Shown here: piece by piece, positions 18,502 through 27,212 of the stretch | Numbering within the stretch: position 1 is the stretch's first letter | Layout of the letters: every line of letters starts with the position of its first letter | Origin: Zobellella taiwanensis | GTDB lineage: Bacteria; Pseudomonadota; Gammaproteobacteria; Enterobacterales; Aeromonadaceae | DNA length: 64,000 nucleotides | Assembly (NCBI RefSeq): GCF_003012795.1 | Contig: NZ_PXYH01000022.1 | Location: 1 to 64,000 of the forward strand | Reading direction: 5' to 3' | Notes under the pieces: generated by a model | What the model was told of the DNA's origin: nothing | The model's database searches: none | What the model saw: only the letters and a program-made list of their open reading frames with translations | Program-made: the position numbers and the translations under genes

Positions 18502-18529
18502 ATTCTAGGTTTTTCCGGCGCCAAGTCAA
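18502..18529 (-). promoter_or_regulatory. Sigma70 promoter of the tetR-MFP-RND operon
   Basis: On the minus strand TTGACT (18529-18524) and TAGAAT (18507-18502) are separated by 16 bp. Transcription would start near 18495, immediately before the operator. Confidence 0.75.
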
Positions 18530-18621
18530 TCGCCTGCCCCCGCTCCTGTGACCATTCTAGCCAAAAAAAGCAGCACTCTGCCGACAAAAGCGGCAGCCGC
18601 GTTTTTATTGCAAAAAAGTGC

Positions 18622-18650
18622 TGGACAAGGCAGGGGGGTAACCTTAGTAT
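18622..18650 (+). promoter_or_regulatory. Promoter of the tRNA operon
   Basis: TGGACA (18622-18627) and TAGTAT (18645-18650) have 17-bp spacing and are followed by the GC-rich stretch CGCTCCGTCC, as in stringently controlled stable-RNA promoters. The first tRNA starts at 18671. Confidence 0.65.
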
Positions 18651-18670
18651 TCGCTCCGTCCAAATATAGA

Positions 18671-18747
<77 letters not shown>

Positions 18748-18767
18748 TCTGGTAATGGACAAAATGT

Positions 18768-18844
18768 GGTGACCGTAGCTCAGTTGGTAGAGTCCCGGAT
18801 TGTGATTCCGGTTGTCGCGGGTTCGAGCCCCGTCGGTCACCCCA
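18768..18844 (+). tRNA. hisR: tRNA-His (GTG)
   Basis: The anticodon loop TTGTGAT gives GTG, the T-arm is GCGGGTTCGAGCCCCGT and CCA is encoded. The extra 5' G (position -1) typical of tRNA-His is present at 18768. Confidence 0.97.
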
Positions 18845-18877
18845 GTTTCAGGCCAAGAGCCTGGAAGCGGTAACAAT

Positions 18878-18963
18878 GCGAGGGTGGCGGAATTGGTAGA
18901 CGCGCTAGCTTCAGGTGTTAGTGTCCTTCGGACGTGGGGGTTCAAGTCCCCCCCTTCGCACCA
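18878..18963 (+). tRNA. leuT: tRNA-Leu (CAG)
   Basis: An 86-nt class II tRNA with a long variable arm (TGTCCTTCGGACG). The anticodon stem CTAGC/GTTAG surrounds TTCAGGT, giving anticodon CAG; CCA is encoded. Confidence 0.97.
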
Positions 18964-19057
18964 CTGCTTCCGAACATAATCGGCACGGCCAGGATAGATT
19001 GTCCTGCCGTACAGAGGGAAAGCGGCGGCAGCCGTAGCAGCCCACTGAAAGACTTCT

Positions 19058-19134
<77 letters not shown>

Positions 19135-19139
19135 TTATT

Positions 19140-19163
19140 AAACCGACCTAGAGTCGGTTTTTT
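19140..19163 (+). terminator. Terminator of the tRNA operon
   Basis: AAACCGAC (19140-19147) pairs with GTCGGTTT (19153-19160); the T-run continues to 19163 and a second T-run follows. Confidence 0.92.
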
Positions 19164-19181
19164 CGTTTTTTGCGCCATCCA

Positions 19182-19219
19182 AAAACAAGGCCGCAACCGA
19201 CACTGTCGGTTGCGGCCTT
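19182..19219 (-). terminator. Terminator downstream of the omega-amidase gene
   Basis: AAGGCCGCAACCGACA (19187-19202) and its exact complement (19204-19219) form a 16-bp stem. On the minus strand the hairpin is followed by G-TTTTT, 43 bp after the yafV stop. Confidence 0.85.
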
Positions 19220-19261
19220 TGTTATGCCCGGAGCGGGTTATCCGGGTCAGGCCTGGCGGTG

Positions 19262-20032
19262 CTACTCGAGCCGGAAGTCGTCCGCGTCCATCCAGGCCGG
19301 AAAGCGCTCCCGGTAGTCCCGCAACTCGGCCAGGCTGAGGCTGGCCTGCAGCACGGCGGCCTGGTGGTCGCCGGCCTTGGCCAGCAGCTCGCCCTGGGGC
19401 GAGAGGATCAGGCTGTTGCCGCTGTAACTCAGGCCGTTGGGATCCTGGCCGACCCGGTTGCAGCCGGCCACGAAGGCCTGGTTTTCGATGGCGCGGGCGG
19501 TGAGCAGGGCGGTCCAGTGGTGGGCCCGGGGCGCCGGCCAGTTGGCTACGAACAGTGCCAGATCGTAATCGTTGCGGTTGCGGCACCACACCGGAAAACG
19601 CAGGTCGTAGCAGATCTGCGGCAGTATCCGGAATCCCTTCCACTCCACTATCACCCGTTCCGCTCCCGGCCGGTAAAACTGGTGCTCGCCGGCCATGCGG
19701 AACAGGTGGCGCTTGTCGTAGCGGTGCACCCGGCGGTGGGGATCCACCAGCAGGAAGCGGTTGACCGTCCCCGTTTCGGTGGCGAGCGCCACGCTGCCGC
19801 CAATCATGGCCTGCAGCCGCTGGGCATGATCGTGCAGCCAGTCGATCACCTCCTCTTCCGCCAGGGCGTGGCGGGAAGCGTCCATGGCGAAGCCGGTGGT
19901 GAACATTTCCGGCAGCAGGATCAGATCCTGGCCGTGCAGCCCGGCCAGCAGGCCGTCGAAATGGGCCAGGTTGGCCGGACCGTCGTGCCAGCGCAGGGGC
20001 TGCTGCAGCAGGCTGAGATTCAGAGTTGGCAT
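19262..20032 (-). CDS. yafV: Omega-amidase (YafV, nitrilase superfamily)
   Basis: A 256-residue cytoplasmic carbon-nitrogen hydrolase. The Glu-Lys-Cys triad is visible in LLPEMFTTGF, RYDKRHLF and LPQICYDLRFP. The family hydrolyses alpha-ketoglutaramate and related omega-amides. The start at 20032 (MPTLNL) lies 13 bp inside the end of the aminotransferase gene, so the two are translationally coupled. That pairing fits published proposals that glutamine-dependent transamination of ketomethylthiobutyrate is pulled forward by omega-amidase. Confidence 0.92.
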   Translation of the reverse strand: MPTLNLSLLQQPLRWHDGPANLAHFDGLLAGLHGQDLILLPEMFTTGFAMDASRHALAEEEVIDWLHDHAQRLQAMIGGSVALATETGTVNRFLLVDPHRRVHRYDKRHLFRMAGEHQFYRPGAERVIVEWKGFRILPQICYDLRFPVWCRNRNDYDLALFVANWPAPRAHHWTALLTARAIENQAFVAGCNRVGQDPNGLSYSGNSLILSPQGELLAKAGDHQAAVLQASLSLAELRDYRERFPAWMDADDFRLE

Positions 20033-21165
20033 AGGCGGGCTCCCGCTTGGTCCAGGGTTTCGTCTTGTTTGGCAAAGCATAGCCGAACCAGCTGGTGGGG
20101 GAAGGGCCCTTCACAGAACACCGACAGCGGGATGGCGGCCACGCCGGCGTGCTCGGTCAGCCAGCGGGCGAAGGTCAGGTCGTCCAGCTCGCTGATGGCG
20201 CCGTAGTCCACCAGCAGGAAGTAGGTGCCGAGGCTCGGCAATACCTTGAAACGGCTGCCCGCCAGCGCCCGGGCGAAACGGTCCCGCTTGGCCCGGTAGA
20301 ACTCCGGCAACTGCCGCCAGTGTTCGGGATGGGCCTCGAGCATGTCCGCCAGGGCCAGCTGGGCCGGGGTGTTGACCGAGAAGGTGAGGTACTGGTGCAC
20401 CTTGCGCAGCTCTTCGGTGAGGGCCGGCGGCGCCACGGCGTAGCCGACCTTCCAGCCGGTCATATGATAGGTCTTGCCGAAGGAAGACACGGCGATGGCC
20501 CGTTCCCTCAGGTTGGCATGGTGCAGCACGCTGCTGTGGCCGGCCGGGGTAAAGCAGATGTGTTCGTAGACCTCGTCGCTCAGCACGAAGATGTTGTGAT
20601 CGGCAATGGCCTGCCACAGCTGGTTGAAATCGTCCGCCTGCCAGACGGTGGCGGTGGGGTTGTGGGGCGTGTTGACGATCACCAGCCGGGTGCGCGGGCT
20701 CAGGCTAGCGCGGAACTGGGCCCAGTCGGGGCGGAACCCGGGCGGGCTGAGCGGCAGCCGCACCAGGCGGCCGCCGGCCAGGGTCACCGCCGGGGCGTAG
20801 CTGTCGTAGCTGGGGTCGAAGCACACCACCTCGTCGCCGGGACGTACCAGGGCGGTGATGGCGGCGTAGAGCGCCTCGGTGGCGCCGGCGGTAACGGTGA
20901 TCTCATGTTCGGCGCTGAGGCCGATGCCGTGCTGGTGCCGGATTTTGGCGGCGATGGCCTGGCGCAGGGCCGGGGCCCCGGCCATGGGGGCGTACTGGTT
21001 GGCGCCGCTCGCCACATGGTGGGCCAGCCGCTCCTTCAGGTAGGCAGGGCCGTCGAAGTCGGGAAAGCCCTGGGACAGGTTGATGGCGCCGTGCTCGGCG
21101 GCGAGGGCGCTCATCCGGGTGAAAATGGTGGTGCCCTGGTCGGGCAGTTTGCTGTCCGGGATCAT
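20020..21165 (-). CDS. ybdL: Methionine/glutamine-type aminotransferase (YbdL)
   Basis: A 381-residue class I PLP aminotransferase, very similar to E. coli YbdL. AINLSQGFPDFDGP is near the N-terminus and NQYAPMAGAPALRQAI follows. The PLP lysine lies in SSFGKTYHMTGWKVGYAVAP, the Asp-Tyr pair in LSDEVYEH and the terminal Arg in LVRLCFAKQDE. YbdL prefers methionine, aromatic amino acids and their keto acids. GGAG lies 7 nt before the ATG. Co-transcribed with yafV, suggesting keto-methylthiobutyrate recycling in methionine salvage. Confidence 0.93.
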   Translation of the reverse strand: MIPDSKLPDQGTTIFTRMSALAAEHGAINLSQGFPDFDGPAYLKERLAHHVASGANQYAPMAGAPALRQAIAAKIRHQHGIGLSAEHEITVTAGATEALYAAITALVRPGDEVVCFDPSYDSYAPAVTLAGGRLVRLPLSPPGFRPDWAQFRASLSPRTRLVIVNTPHNPTATVWQADDFNQLWQAIADHNIFVLSDEVYEHICFTPAGHSSVLHHANLRERAIAVSSFGKTYHMTGWKVGYAVAPPALTEELRKVHQYLTFSVNTPAQLALADMLEAHPEHWRQLPEFYRAKRDRFARALAGSRFKVLPSLGTYFLLVDYGAISELDDLTFARWLTEHAGVAAIPLSVFCEGPFPHQLVRLCFAKQDETLDQAGARLCQL

Positions 21166-21294
21166 CCGCCGGCTCCTCTGTTATCCAAGGGGCGCCCACT
21201 ATAGCAGGAAGCGGCGGCAATCCACACGGGGCGGGACTTGCCTCCCGATTCCCCCTACAATGTCGGCCAGGTCTCTGTATTACACGGCTTTTAC

Positions 21295-22137
21295 ATGGCA
21301 GACGGAACAAAAACCAAAAAGACGAAAAGCGCCGCCGCGGCCGGCACCAGCCAGGTCCAGTCCCTGTCCCGTGCCCTGCTGCTGCTGGAGCGGCTGGCCG
21401 CTTCGGATATGGGCATGTCGCTCACCGACGTGGCCGGCAGCCTGGGGCTGGCGCCATCCACCGCCCATCGCCTGCTCAACAGCCTGCGCAGCCACGATTT
21501 TGTGGACGTGGATGATACCCAGGGGCTGTGGAGCATCGGCGTCAACGCCTTTTCCATCGGCAACGCCTACCTGAAAAAGCGCGACTTTATCGCCCAGGCC
21601 AGGCCCTTCATGAAGCGGCTGGTGGCAGAAACCGGCGAAACCTCCAACCTGGGGATAGTGGAGCAGAACAGCGTGGTGTATGTGGGCCAGGTGGAATCGC
21701 CCCAGACCATGCGCATGGTGGTGTCGCTCGGCAGCCGGGCGCCGCTGCACGCCTCCGGCGTGGGCAAGGCGCTGTTGTCGGCCATGCCGCGCAAGGACGC
21801 CCTGGAGATCATCCGCAAGACCGGCATGGCGGCCTTTACCGCTCATACCCTTATCCATCCCAGCCAGTTCGAACTGGAACTCGGCAAGATAAGCCAGCAG
21901 GGCTACTCCCTGGACGACGAAGAGCAGTTCGAAGGCCTGCGCTGCATCGCCGCCAATATCTACAACGAATACGGCGAGGCGGTGGCCGCCATCTCCATCT
22001 CCGGGCCGGCGGTGCGGGTGAAGTGGGAGCGTATCCCCATGCTCAGCGCCCTGGTGATGGACGCTGCCCGGGAAGTGACCAAGGCCATCGGCGGCCGGGC
22101 GCCCAAAGCAAGCCGGAAGCCGGAAGCGGGCAGCTGA
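21295..22137 (+). CDS. IclR-family transcriptional regulator
   Basis: A 280-residue regulator with an N-terminal winged helix (SLSRALLLLERLAASDMGMS, LGLAPSTAHRLLNSLRSHDF) and a C-terminal IclR effector domain (GETSNLGIVEQNSVVYVGQV; LHASGVGKALLSAM). IclR members often control catabolic genes; the glyoxylate cluster 3-8 kb downstream is a candidate because AllR of E. coli, also IclR-type, represses gcl, but nothing here proves it. The start at 21295 is taken because the basic N-terminal tail begins there; the Shine-Dalgarno is weak. Divergent from ybdL. Confidence 0.88.
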   Translation: MADGTKTKKTKSAAAAGTSQVQSLSRALLLLERLAASDMGMSLTDVAGSLGLAPSTAHRLLNSLRSHDFVDVDDTQGLWSIGVNAFSIGNAYLKKRDFIAQARPFMKRLVAETGETSNLGIVEQNSVVYVGQVESPQTMRMVVSLGSRAPLHASGVGKALLSAMPRKDALEIIRKTGMAAFTAHTLIHPSQFELELGKISQQGYSLDDEEQFEGLRCIAANIYNEYGEAVAAISISGPAVRVKWERIPMLSALVMDAAREVTKAIGGRAPKASRKPEAGS

Positions 22138-22143
22138 AAACAA

Positions 22144-22171
22144 AAAAGGCCAGTCCGCTGACTGGCCTTTT
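22144..22171. terminator. Bidirectional terminator between iclR-type gene and carboxynorspermidine dehydrogenase
   Basis: AAAAGGCCAGT (22144-22154) pairs with ACTGGCCTTTT (22161-22171). T-runs flank it on both strands, and it sits between two convergent genes. Confidence 0.9.
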
Positions 22172-22188
22172 GCATGGTTAAACCGGGC

Positions 22189-23427
22189 TCAGAAGCGCAG
22201 CGGGCGATCGCCCTGCTCGTCCTTGATCCGGGTCGGCAGGCCCATGTCGTTGAGCAGGTTGATGAAGGGCTTGGGATCCAGCTCTTCCACGTTGGCCATG
22301 TGCTTCACGTCCCACTCGCCGGAGGCGATCAGCAGGGCGGCGGCCACCGGCGGCACGCCGGCGGTGTAGGAAATGCCCTGGCTGCCCACTTCGGCATAGG
22401 CCTCGGCGTGGTCGGCCACGTTGTAGATGAACACTTCCTTGTCCTGGCCGTCCTTCTTGCCCTTGACCAGGTCACCGATGCAGGTTTTGCCGCTGTAGGT
22501 GGGCGCCAGGGAGGAGGGGTCGGGCAGCACGGCCTTGACCACCTTGAGCGGCACCACTTCCAGGCCTTCGGCGGTCTTCACCGGCTGCTCGGAGAGCAGG
22601 CCCAGGTTGTTCAGCACGGTGAACACATTGATGTAGTGCTCGCCAAAGCCCATCCAGAAGCGCACGTTGGGCACGCCCAGGTTCTGGGACAGGGAGTGCA
22701 CCTCGTCGTGGCCGGTCATGTAGCTGGTCTGGCTGCCCACCACCGGCAGATCGTCGGTGCGCTTCACCTCGAACATCCGGTTTTGCACCCACTCGCTGTT
22801 CTGCCAGGACCAGACCCGGCCGGTAAACTCGCGGAAGTTGATTTCCGGATCGAAGTTGGTGGCGAAGTAGCGGCCGTGGCTGCCGGCGTTGATGTCGATG
22901 ATGTCGATGGAGTCGACGCTGTCGAAGCACTCCTTCACCGCCACCGCGGCATAGGCGTTGACCACACCCGGATCGAAGCCCACGCCCAGGATGGCGGTGA
23001 TGCCCTTCTCTTCGCAGATGGCCTTGCGCTTCCACTCGTAGTTGGCATACCAGGGCGGATTTTCGCAGATTTTGGCCGGATCTTCATGGATGGCGGTGTC
23101 GAGGTAGGCGGCGCCGGTCTCGATACAGGCCTGCAGCACCGACATGTTGACGAAAGCCGATCCGACATTGATCACCAGTTGCGACTGTGTCTTGTCAATC
23201 AATGCCTTGGTGGCGTCGATATCGAGCGCATCCAGGGCATGGGCTTGCAATTCACCGGCAACCTTGAGGCTGCCCTTTTCCCGCACGCTGTCGACGATTT
23301 TCCGGCATTTCTCGACAGTACGCGAAGCGATATGGATGTTCCCCAGCACGTCGTTATGCTGCGCACACTTGTGCGCGACCACCTGGGCGACACCTCCGGC
23401 ACCAATAATCAGAACGTTTTTCTTCAT
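22189..23427 (-). CDS. Carboxynorspermidine/carboxyspermidine dehydrogenase
   Basis: A 412-residue member of the saccharopine dehydrogenase family. The NAD(P) fold opens with VLIIGAGGVAQVVAHKCAQH. The enzyme condenses aspartate semialdehyde with diaminopropane or putrescine to give carboxynorspermidine or carboxyspermidine. The next step is NspC, encoded 53 bp upstream on the same strand, so the pair forms the alternative (norspermidine/)spermidine pathway known from Vibrio. AGGA precedes the ATG. Which diamine is used cannot be told from sequence. Confidence 0.92.
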   Translation of the reverse strand: MKKNVLIIGAGGVAQVVAHKCAQHNDVLGNIHIASRTVEKCRKIVDSVREKGSLKVAGELQAHALDALDIDATKALIDKTQSQLVINVGSAFVNMSVLQACIETGAAYLDTAIHEDPAKICENPPWYANYEWKRKAICEEKGITAILGVGFDPGVVNAYAAVAVKECFDSVDSIDIIDINAGSHGRYFATNFDPEINFREFTGRVWSWQNSEWVQNRMFEVKRTDDLPVVGSQTSYMTGHDEVHSLSQNLGVPNVRFWMGFGEHYINVFTVLNNLGLLSEQPVKTAEGLEVVPLKVVKAVLPDPSSLAPTYSGKTCIGDLVKGKKDGQDKEVFIYNVADHAEAYAEVGSQGISYTAGVPPVAAALLIASGEWDVKHMANVEELDPKPFINLLNDMGLPTRIKDEQGDRPLRF

Positions 23428-23479
23428 TTTTTTCCTCGAATCGCCTCCTTGAAAGGCTTTGCTGTGGTTACTCCATGCC

Positions 23480-24592
23480 TCAGGAGAGGCTGTTTACAAA
23501 ATCGTCGAAACCGAACTCACGCACCAGTTCCACGCTGCCGTCGAGCTGACGCACGGCAATGGCGGGCATGTTGACGCCATTGAACCAGTTTTTCTTGACC
23601 ATGGTGTAACCGGCGGCGTCGATGAACGACAGCCGGTCGCCGACCTTCAATTCGTGGTCGAACCTGAACTCGCCGAAGATGTCCCCGGCCAGGCAGGACT
23701 TGCCGCACACCATGTATTCATGGGGGCCGTCGCAGGGCTCCATTTTGGCGTTCTGGCGGTAGATCAGCAGGTCGAGCATGTGCGCCTCGATGGAGCTGTC
23801 CACGATCGCCAGCTGCTTGCCGTTGTACAGGGTGTCGAGCACCGTCACCTCGAGGGAGGTGCTGAGGGTGATGGCCGCCTCGCCGGGCTCCAGGTAGAGC
23901 TGCACCCCGTAGCGTTCGGCAAAGGCCTTGAGCCGGGCGCAGAATTGGTCGAGCGGGTAGCCTTCGCCGGTGAAGTGGATGCCGCCGCCCAGGCTGACCC
24001 AGCTGATCCGGGGTTGCGCCAGCAGGTTGCCGAATTTCTCCTCAATCTGGCCCAGCATGCGATCGAACAGGGCGAAGTCGCTGTTCTCGCAGTTGTTGTG
24101 GATCATAAAGCCGGAGATGCGGTCGAGCACCCGTTCGACCTTGGCCGCGTCCCATTCGCCCAGGCGGCTGAAGGGGCGGGAGGGGTCGGCGATGATGAAC
24201 TCGGAGCTGGACACACCCGGATTCAGGCGCAGGCCGCGCACGTGGTCGGCGGAGGCCGCCTCGAAGCGTTCGAGCTGGCCGATGGAGTTGAAGATGATCT
24301 TGTCGGAGTGGGCCAGCACTTCTGCGATTTCGTCGTCGGCATAGGCCACGCTGTAAGCGTGGGTTTCACCGCCGAACTTGAGCTTGCCGAGCTTGACTTC
24401 GTTGAGGGAGGAAGAAGTGGTGCCGTCCATGTACTGGCTCATCAGGTCGAACACCGACCAGGTGGCGAAGCATTTCAGGGCCAGCAGCGCCTTGGCGCCG
24501 GAGTGTTCGCGCACATAGGCAATTTTTTCCATGTTGCGCAGCAGTTTGCTTTTGTCGATGAGATAGTACGGTGTCTTGATCACCTCAGTCAT
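23480..24592 (-). CDS. nspC: Carboxynorspermidine decarboxylase
   Basis: This 370-residue PLP enzyme of the alanine-racemase-fold decarboxylases has PLP Lys40 in LLALKCFATWSVF. SWVSLGGGIHFTGEGYPL is the Gly-rich phosphate loop, and the EPGEAAI and CGKSCLAGDIFGEF segments are conserved (active-site Cys in the latter). It decarboxylates carboxynorspermidine/carboxyspermidine to the triamine. The N-terminus TPYYLID fits the family. The purine-rich GGGGG is only 1 nt from the ATG, an unusually short spacing. Confidence 0.95.
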   Translation of the reverse strand: MTEVIKTPYYLIDKSKLLRNMEKIAYVREHSGAKALLALKCFATWSVFDLMSQYMDGTTSSSLNEVKLGKLKFGGETHAYSVAYADDEIAEVLAHSDKIIFNSIGQLERFEAASADHVRGLRLNPGVSSSEFIIADPSRPFSRLGEWDAAKVERVLDRISGFMIHNNCENSDFALFDRMLGQIEEKFGNLLAQPRISWVSLGGGIHFTGEGYPLDQFCARLKAFAERYGVQLYLEPGEAAITLSTSLEVTVLDTLYNGKQLAIVDSSIEAHMLDLLIYRQNAKMEPCDGPHEYMVCGKSCLAGDIFGEFRFDHELKVGDRLSFIDAAGYTMVKKNWFNGVNMPAIAVRQLDGSVELVREFGFDDFVNSLS

Positions 24593-24720
24593 ACCCCCTT
24601 AGAGCCTGTCAACCACCCGGCGGCGGGCCGGGAAATTTCAAAGCGCGTGATTATAGTGGAAAGGGGGGGATGCTTCGAGCAAAAAGTGAGTGTTTGTTGC
24701 GAAAAGCGGTGAATGGGCAA

Positions 24721-24754
24721 AAAAACAGGGCCGGCGTGTCCGCCCGGCCCTGTT
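24721..24754 (-). terminator. Terminator of the gcl-hyi-garR-kinase cluster
   Basis: AACAGGGCCGG (24724-24734) pairs with CCGGCCCTGTT (24744-24754). On the minus strand a run of T follows, 58 bp past the glycerate kinase stop. Confidence 0.88.
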
Positions 24755-24811
24755 ACAGGGAGTGCCTGCCGCCCGCCAGAGCGGCCAGAATGATTATTGT
24801 TATAAGTCCGG

Positions 24812-26080
24812 TTATTCCGGCAGCACCAGGATGGCGCGGAAATCGTTGACGTTGGTGCGGGTGGGGCCGGTTTCCACCAGCACACCCAGCCGGGAGAAGA
24901 AACCGTAGCTGTCGTTGTTGGCCAGGTAGTCTTCTGCCTTGAGGCCGGCCGCCTCGGCCCGGGCGTACAGCTCGGGGGTGATGTAGGCGCCGGCGTTGTC
25001 TTCCACCCCGTCGATGCCGTCGGTGTCGGCGGCCAGGGCATAGACGCCCTTCAGCCCCTTCAGCTCGTTGAACAGGCTCAGCATAAACTCGCTGTTGCGC
25101 CCGCCACGGCCGTTGCCCTTGATGGTGACCGTGGTTTCACCGCCGGACAGGATCACGCAGGGGGCCGAGATGGGCTGGCCGCACTTGACTATCTGCTTGG
25201 CGATGGCGGCGTGCACCTTGGCCACTTCCCGGGACTCGCCCTCGATGCCGTCGCCCAGCACCAGGGGGGTGATGTCGTGGGACATGGCCAGGTCGGCGGC
25301 GGCGTCCAGCGCATCCTGGGGAGTGGCTATCATGTGGAACTCGGCCCGGCTCAGGCGCTCGTCGCCCGGCTTGACGGTCTCGGACTCGGGGCTCTGCAGC
25401 CAGTCGCGCACATGGGCGCCCACCTCGATGCCGTAGTGGTCGAGGATGGCCAGGGCCTGGGCCGAGGTGGTGGGATCCGCCACGGTGGGGCCGGAGGCAA
25501 TCACGGTGGCCTCATCGCCGGGCACGTCGGAAATGCCCAGGGCGATCAGCCGGGCCGGGTAGGCGGCGGCAGCCAGGCGGCCACCCTTGATGGCGGACAG
25601 GTGCTTGCGCACGCAGTTCATCTCGTCGATGGCCGCCCCCGACCGGAGCAGGGCCTTGTTGATGGCCTGCTTGTCGGACAGGGTCAGGCCCGGGGCCGGC
25701 AGGCTCAGCAGCGAGGAGCCGCCGCCGGACAGCAGGCAGATCACCAGGTCGTCCTCGCCGAGGCCGGACACCAGTTCCAGCATGCGGCGGCCGACCCGCT
25801 CGCCGGCGTCATCCGGCACCGGGTGGGCGGCCTCGATGATGTCGATGCGCTGGCAGGGCGCGCCGTGATCGTAGCGGGTCACCACCAGGCCGGACAGTTC
25901 GCCTTCCCAGATGGCGTCCAGCTCGGCGGCCATGGAGGCGGCGGCCTTGCCGGCACCGATGACAACGGCTTTTTGACGAGTATCCCTGGGCAGGTATTCG
26001 GCCAGGTTGCCCTTGGGCAGGGCGGCGGCCACGGCGCTGTCGAACAACTGCTGTAACAACTCCTGAGGATGGATATCCAT
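24812..26080 (-). CDS. Glycerate 2-kinase (MOFRL family, TtuD/GckA type)
   Basis: A 422-residue protein with the DUF4147 (Rossmann-like) domain first (AVVIGAGKAAASMAAELD, CLLSGGGSSLLSLPAPGLTL) and the C-terminal MOFRL motif region (GGRNSEFMLSLFNEL, ALAADTDGIDG). It phosphorylates D-glycerate to 2-phosphoglycerate; older records call this family hydroxypyruvate reductase. The Met at 26080 has CAGGAG 8 nt upstream. It closes the glyoxylate-to-glycolysis route encoded just upstream. The 182-bp gap to garR shows no clear terminator. Confidence 0.92.
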   Translation of the reverse strand: MDIHPQELLQQLFDSAVAAALPKGNLAEYLPRDTRQKAVVIGAGKAAASMAAELDAIWEGELSGLVVTRYDHGAPCQRIDIIEAAHPVPDDAGERVGRRMLELVSGLGEDDLVICLLSGGGSSLLSLPAPGLTLSDKQAINKALLRSGAAIDEMNCVRKHLSAIKGGRLAAAAYPARLIALGISDVPGDEATVIASGPTVADPTTSAQALAILDHYGIEVGAHVRDWLQSPESETVKPGDERLSRAEFHMIATPQDALDAAADLAMSHDITPLVLGDGIEGESREVAKVHAAIAKQIVKCGQPISAPCVILSGGETTVTIKGNGRGGRNSEFMLSLFNELKGLKGVYALAADTDGIDGVEDNAGAYITPELYARAEAAGLKAEDYLANNDSYGFFSRLGVLVETGPTRTNVNDFRAILVLPE

Positions 26081-26262
26081 TACAAATACTCCTGAAAAAA
26101 CGGCTGTCTCTATCTTACGCTGATGAAGAGGGTGGGGCAGCACAACCGGCAATGAAGATCTAACACAAAGCCCCCTGAGTGAAAGTCTGCGGTTGCCGGT
26201 GCCAGCCCCGGTTTTGACCGGCCCGCGACCGAAGCCAAAAAGCCGCGGTCCGGTAAAAAGGG

Positions 26263-27150
26263 TTACTCGCCCCGGATATTATGGTTGGCCAGGTGCTCCA
26301 GCGCCTTGACCATGCCGGAGTGATCCCAGCCGTCGCCGCCCAGGGCGGTACAGGTGTTGAACAGTTCCTGGGCGCTGGCGGTGTTGGGCAGGGCCACGCC
26401 CAGCTCGCGGGCACCGCTCAGGGCCAGGTTCAGGTCCTTCTGGTGCAGGGCGATGCGGAAGCCCGGGTTGAAGGTGCCCTTGACCATGCGCTCGCCGTGC
26501 ACTTCCAGGATCTTGGAAGAGGCGAAACCGCCCATCAGCGCCTCGCGCACCTTGGCCGGGTTGGCGCCGGCCTTGGAGGCGAACACCAGGGCCTCGGCCA
26601 CCGCTTCGATGTTCAGCGCCACGATGATCTGGTTGGCCACCTTGCAGGTCTGGCCGTCGCCGTTGCCGCCCACCAGGGTGATGTTCTTGCCCATGGCGTC
26701 GAACAGCGGCTTGATGCGCTCGAAGGTGGCCTCTTCGCCGCCGACCATGATGGTCAGGGTGGCGTTGATGGCGCCCACTTCACCGCCGGACACCGGGGCG
26801 TCCAGGTATTGGGCACCCAGTTCATTGATGCGCTTGGCAAAACCCTTGGTGGCCATGGGGGAGATGGAGGACATGTCCACCACCACCTTGCCGGCGGACA
26901 GGCCTTCGGCCACGCCGTCCTTGCCGAACAGGGTCGCTTCCACCTGGGGCGTATCGGGCACCATGGTGATGATCACCTCGGCTTCCTGGGCTACCGCCTT
27001 GGGCGTGGCCAGGGCGATGCCGTGATCACCCAGCAGGTCGGCCGGGGCCGGCTTGTAGTGCTCGGAGAAATACAGGGTGTGACCCGCTTTTTGCAGGTTC
27101 TGGGCCATGGGCTTGCCCATGATACCGGTACCGATAAAACCTATTTTCAT
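26263..27150 (-). CDS. garR: 2-hydroxy-3-oxopropionate (tartronate semialdehyde) reductase
   Basis: A 295-residue beta-hydroxyacid dehydrogenase. The NAD(P) motif GFIGTGIMGKPMAQNL is at the N-terminus, the substrate loop DAPVSGGEVGA lies mid-protein, and the catalytic Lys is in GDGQTCKVANQIIVALN. It reduces tartronate semialdehyde made by Gcl to D-glycerate. Good Shine-Dalgarno (GAGGAAAC). Located between hyi and the glycerate kinase, in pathway order. garR and glxR are paralogues, so the symbol is by function. Confidence 0.93.
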   Translation of the reverse strand: MKIGFIGTGIMGKPMAQNLQKAGHTLYFSEHYKPAPADLLGDHGIALATPKAVAQEAEVIITMVPDTPQVEATLFGKDGVAEGLSAGKVVVDMSSISPMATKGFAKRINELGAQYLDAPVSGGEVGAINATLTIMVGGEEATFERIKPLFDAMGKNITLVGGNGDGQTCKVANQIIVALNIEAVAEALVFASKAGANPAKVREALMGGFASSKILEVHGERMVKGTFNPGFRIALHQKDLNLALSGARELGVALPNTASAQELFNTCTALGGDGWDHSGMVKALEHLANHNIRGE

Positions 27151-27212
27151 GTTCGTTTCCTCTTGGCTTGGGGCGCCGGATGGCCGGCGCCGGGAGCGAT
27201 CAGTTCAGGGAT

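Noticed and set aside
26160-26262. Small protein in the garR-kinase gap
   Set aside because: The only frame runs antiparallel into garR coding sequence in another phase; no start signal or homology.
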